Assembly: GCA_031119195.1 (NCBI GenBank)
Contig: JAVHYG010000070.1
Location: forward strand, 1 to 8,570
DNA: 8,570 nucleotides
Direction: 5' to 3'
Source of the DNA: Rickettsiella sp.
GTDB lineage: Bacteria > Pseudomonadota > Gammaproteobacteria > Diplorickettsiales > Diplorickettsiaceae
The position numbers were made by a program, and so were the translations under genes. The notes beneath the pieces are model-generated. The model saw nothing but the letters and a program-made list of their open reading frames with translations, was not told the origin of the DNA and made no database searches. Positions 5,713-8,570 of this stretch are shown here, one piece after another (the stretch's first letter is position 1; the number at the start of each line of letters is the position of its first letter).

Positions 5713-6370
5713 ATGCCAAGAGAAATGGAAACTGCATTGTTCAAAGATAGAAAAAAATATATAAATAACTCTAAAAGCAGCTAATGAAGCCTTACACATA
5801 ATTCCCAAAGAAGGAATATCAAAGCTACATCTTACTTCACCATCCTCCAAAAATTCTCCTGAAAATAGTGACTGTTTGCGCAGACTGACTACTGCTTTAG
5901 TAGCGTTAAAAATGATTGAAAGTCATCCTAATAAAAATCTTGGAGAAAAAAATTTTTTGAAAATACTAAGTCGGTTTTCGCAAATTAACCTAACAAATAC
6001 CATAAAATTTAGTGCTTTGGGCGATTTAAAATTTTACGATGAAATATTATTAAAATTAGATACAACAGAAAAAAATGAAATAAAAGCTAATGCTACCTTT
6101 GTAATAATGGCTATACAAAAAATTACCTATTTTCTTGTAAAAAATTATACAAATTCTAAAAAGCTAAGCCAAGTCTCGGATGAAATTTTAAGGCTTCAAA
6201 ACGAACAACAAATAGGTTCTTTCTATAAAGAAGTAGAATCTGTTTTAAACGGAATAAACCAACAACAAAATACACCGTTTACATTCTTTACTCTTTTCAA
6301 CAAATTTAACTCTACAAATACAAATGAAATGGCTGAAAGTACTTCAAGAAAATTCAATAAACCACATTAA
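5713..6370 (+). pseudogene. Unrecognised hypothetical gene, apparently frameshifted near 5776
   Basis: I do not recognise the family. An ATG at 5713, with a weak AGAGAAAG before it, opens a frame (MPREMETALFKDRKKYINNSK...) that stops at 5782-5784. The +1-shifted frame is open from 5765 to the TAA at 6368-6370 but has no good start: TTG at 5876 and ATG at 5912 both lack a ribosome site. Removing one A from the AAAA run at 5773-5776 joins the two into a 218-residue protein, reading ...YINNSK|AANEALHIIPKEG... The product would be hydrophilic, rich in Asn, Lys, Thr and Phe, probably largely helical, with no signal peptide, membrane segment or known motif. The C-terminal tail is polar, NEMAESTSRKFNKPH. 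It could be a decayed lineage-specific gene, a sequencing error in a homopolymer, or a shorter protein starting at 5912. Its stop overlaps the comEC stop by four bases. Confidence 0.55.
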
Positions 6371-8570
6371 CCTTGCCAAAATCGATAATAGTTTTGCCGA
6401 TAGGTTTCTACCTGTATATTAAAATCCGAATTTAATTTTAATGTTATTGTACCGTCAATTGCAGTGTCATAAATAGTTGACTGTAAAAATTGATATCTTT
6501 TCAAGACTATACTGTGCGGAAATCTAAACTGATTATGATAACCTGTTGGAAATAACGCAATGGTAGGTCGAACTTTATTTAAAAATTCGATACTGGAAGA
6601 TGTTTTGCTACCATGATGGGGAACAACTAAAATGGTACTTGCCAATTGTGACTCGGAATTTTTAACAAGATAGTTTTCTCCTGACTTTTCGATGTCGCCA
6701 GTTAATAAGATACTATGTTTAAGGTTACTTATTTTTAATACACAAGAGCTATTATTTCCTAAATATACATCATTAGAAGCAGGATAGATTATCTCAAAAT
6801 TGACTTCATCCCATTGCCAATTCATTTTTTCGTGACAAAAATTAGCATGGCGTGGTAAAAATTTTTTTGGAATACTACTGACTATACTCACTACTGGCAT
6901 ATGCGCCAGAAGACTAAAAGCTCCTCCGATATGATCGTTATCACCATGACTTACCATAAGCATATCTAATTTTTGAATACCCAATTTTTGTAAAAAAGGA
7001 AGAAGTACAGCACGTCCTGCATCAAAAGTTCGGCTAGGACCTGTATCATAAACTAAAGTATGATGCTGAGTTTGCACCACAGCTGCTAATCCTTGACCTA
7101 CATCCAGAAGTCTAAACCAAATCTCGCCATTTTTTGGTCCATCTGGTTTCCAAAAAAATAAAGGTAATAAATAAAATACACTTAAGTATCTTGCTAGAAA
7201 GCCTTTAGGTGCTAAAAGCAAAAATAATCCCAGCATACTTGAAACTAATAGCCAAGGGGTAGCTATAAATGCTGTATATTGAGCCCAATGCAGTGCAGAA
7301 AAATACGTTAACAATTGCCAAAGTTGCTCAAGCAACCGTTCTGCTAAAATGAGTAGAATACTTCCAAAGGATGGGATAATTAACGTTGTAACACCCCCTA
7401 AAAAGGCTAAAGGTAAAATAACAAATCCTACTGATGGAATGGCTATTGCATTCGCTATAAAACTTATCCAAGAAACCTGATGGAAAAATAATAATGATAC
7501 TGGGATTAATCCAAAACCAACGCAAAATTGTGTTCTTCCCCACGCTTGCCAAGCCTTTGCATGTTTAAGTCGACCATAACCATTGTAAAGAATTAAAGCC
7601 ACCGCCATAAAAGAAAGCCAAAAACTAGCAGATAAAACTGAAAAAGGTGAATACGCTAAAATAATGAGTAATGCATAGTAAAATGCAGTTCCCGAAACTA
7701 TATTACGCCGCAGCAAATTTGCTCCTAAAAATACCAATAACATCAACAAAGCACGTTGGATTGGTAAAGCAAATCCAGACAAAGCAGCATAAAAAACAGC
7801 AAATACGCTCGTTAAAACAGCAGCCACATTAGAGGCCGGCGTAAAAAGAGGTGCGTAGGGAATACGACACCAAAATAATCTGGTTACAAAATAAACAATA
7901 CTGGCAATAAAAGCGAGATGAAGACCTGAAATAGCAAATAAATGATTCGTACCTGTCCCTCGCATTACTTGCCATTGCGCATCCGTAATGTCATATCGAA
8001 TCCCGGTAGTTAATGCAGCGATTAAGCCTACAAGCGGATAATTCTTAAGTGATTTTTTTATGTTATATGTTAGACTTTGTCGTAACTGATCGATTAAGTA
8101 ATAATTACTTGCTACTTGAACCAAATGAGCGGGGAACCTCTTAACGATATAACCATTCGCTTGAATGTTTTGTTGAAATAATGCCGCTGCATAATCAAAA
8201 CTTCCTGGACACCAAAATCCACGCGGTCGTTTTAAACGGATAGTAAACTCCCATATATCACCTTTTTTTAACTGAAGCGATTTATTTGAATGATAACGAT
8301 ATTCACTCAATCGAACCCGCAAAGGATAATTGACAGGAACATTAGTGGTTAATTTTTTAATTAAAAAATCAAAACGAAGTTGATTTGGACGATATTCAGG
8401 AATAGAGGCTACCATCCCTATTGCAGTCAGTGTTTGTCCTTCTAAAACTATCGGCAGGGCGTAGCTCATTCTATAATGAGCGACAATCAATGCCCATGAA
8501 AAACCTAAAAAACAAGCAATAAAAAATGTAACTAAATAAGAAGAATGACGAAAGAAAATAAATCCAATAC
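6367..8570 (-). CDS. comEC: DNA internalization protein ComEC/Rec2, N-terminus cut off by window edge
   Basis: ComEC forms the inner-membrane channel through which one DNA strand enters the cytoplasm during natural transformation. The frame is open from the window end to the TAA at 6367-6369, giving 733 visible residues; the family is about 700-850, so only a few residues should be missing. The TTG at 8490 is not the start, because the frame continues upstream into a membrane segment. Numbering from the first visible codon: an N-terminal DUF4131-like region ending in FDYAAALFQQNIQANGYI (124-141); the Competence membrane domain with NHLFAISGLHLAFIA (208-222), LSGFALPIQRALLM (263-276) and many hydrophobic helices to about 470; and a C-terminal metallo-beta-lactamase-like domain with LDVGQG (488-493), SHGDNDHIGG (540-549), LLTGD (621-625) and VVPHHGS (648-654). 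The conserved metal-type motifs are all present, so it looks intact. It stands alone here, convergent with the broken gene at 5713-6370. Confidence 0.96.
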   Translation of the reverse strand, partial: IGFIFFRHSSYLVTFFIACFLGFSWALIVAHYRMSYALPIVLEGQTLTAIGMVASIPEYRPNQLRFDFLIKKLTTNVPVNYPLRVRLSEYRYHSNKSLQLKKGDIWEFTIRLKRPRGFWCPGSFDYAAALFQQNIQANGYIVKRFPAHLVQVASNYYLIDQLRQSLTYNIKKSLKNYPLVGLIAALTTGIRYDITDAQWQVMRGTGTNHLFAISGLHLAFIASIVYFVTRLFWCRIPYAPLFTPASNVAAVLTSVFAVFYAALSGFALPIQRALLMLLVFLGANLLRRNIVSGTAFYYALLIILAYSPFSVLSASFWLSFMAVALILYNGYGRLKHAKAWQAWGRTQFCVGFGLIPVSLLFFHQVSWISFIANAIAIPSVGFVILPLAFLGGVTTLIIPSFGSILLILAERLLEQLWQLLTYFSALHWAQYTAFIATPWLLVSSMLGLFLLLAPKGFLARYLSVFYLLPLFFWKPDGPKNGEIWFRLLDVGQGLAAVVQTQHHTLVYDTGPSRTFDAGRAVLLPFLQKLGIQKLDMLMVSHGDNDHIGGAFSLLAHMPVVSIVSSIPKKFLPRHANFCHEKMNWQWDEVNFEIIYPASNDVYLGNNSSCVLKISNLKHSILLTGDIEKSGENYLVKNSESQLASTILVVPHHGSKTSSSIEFLNKVRPTIALFPTGYHNQFRFPHSIVLKRYQFLQSTIYDTAIDGTITLKLNSDFNIQVETYRQNYYRFWQG

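Noticed and set aside
5638..5850. Minus-strand open frame of 70 codons over the start of the broken gene
   Set aside because: No ribosome site or recognisable content, and a long AT-rich low-complexity C-terminus; it is the shadow of the plus-strand frame.
7328..7552. Second minus-strand frame inside comEC
   Set aside because: It overlaps the conserved membrane domain of ComEC in another frame and shows no family features.
8413..8490. TTG at 8490 as the start of comEC
   Set aside because: The frame stays open to the window end and encodes a hydrophobic segment typical of the ComEC N-terminus, so the true start lies beyond 8570.

Overview
The window looks like a chromosomal segment of an AT-rich gammaproteobacterium. 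The evidence is the block ffh, rpsP, rimM, trmD, rplS on the plus strand, with a YpjD-like gene and a CorB/CNNM-like gene running divergently from ffh, as in E. coli and relatives. The AT-rich, tightly packed, partly eroded character and a CsrA-type small RNA suggest the Legionella/Coxiella/Rickettsiella side of the class. That placement is inference; no single gene here proves it.

Layout. Positions 1-952 (minus strand) hold the N-terminal part of a CNNM/CorB-type membrane transporter and, upstream of it, a YpjD-like membrane protein that has lost its N-terminal half. A short divergent region (953-1042) carries a plausible ffh promoter with a perfect 14-bp palindrome in its spacer. Positions 1043-4492 are the translation and protein-targeting block: SRP GTPase Ffh, ribosomal protein S16, the 30S maturation factor RimM, tRNA m1G37 methyltransferase TrmD and ribosomal protein L19. 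A suicide O6-alkylguanine DNA repair protein (Ogt type) follows at 4630-5145.

From 5146 to 5712 there is no protein gene. This gap holds the most interesting element of the window: a compact array of GGA-loop hairpins ending in a strong intrinsic terminator (about 5436-5560). It has the architecture of the CsrA/RsmA-sequestering RNAs (RsmY/RsmZ/CsrB type), and GacA/LetA-like box sequences lie about 120-190 bases upstream. Such RNAs free target mRNAs from CsrA repression and in Legionella help control the switch between replicative and transmissive phases.

Positions 5713-6370 carry an unrecognised, lineage-specific-looking gene that appears to be broken by a one-base frameshift. Its stop codon overlaps the stop of a convergent gene, comEC (minus strand, 6367 to beyond the window end). 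ComEC is the inner-membrane DNA uptake channel of natural transformation; its competence and metallo-beta-lactamase-like domains look intact.
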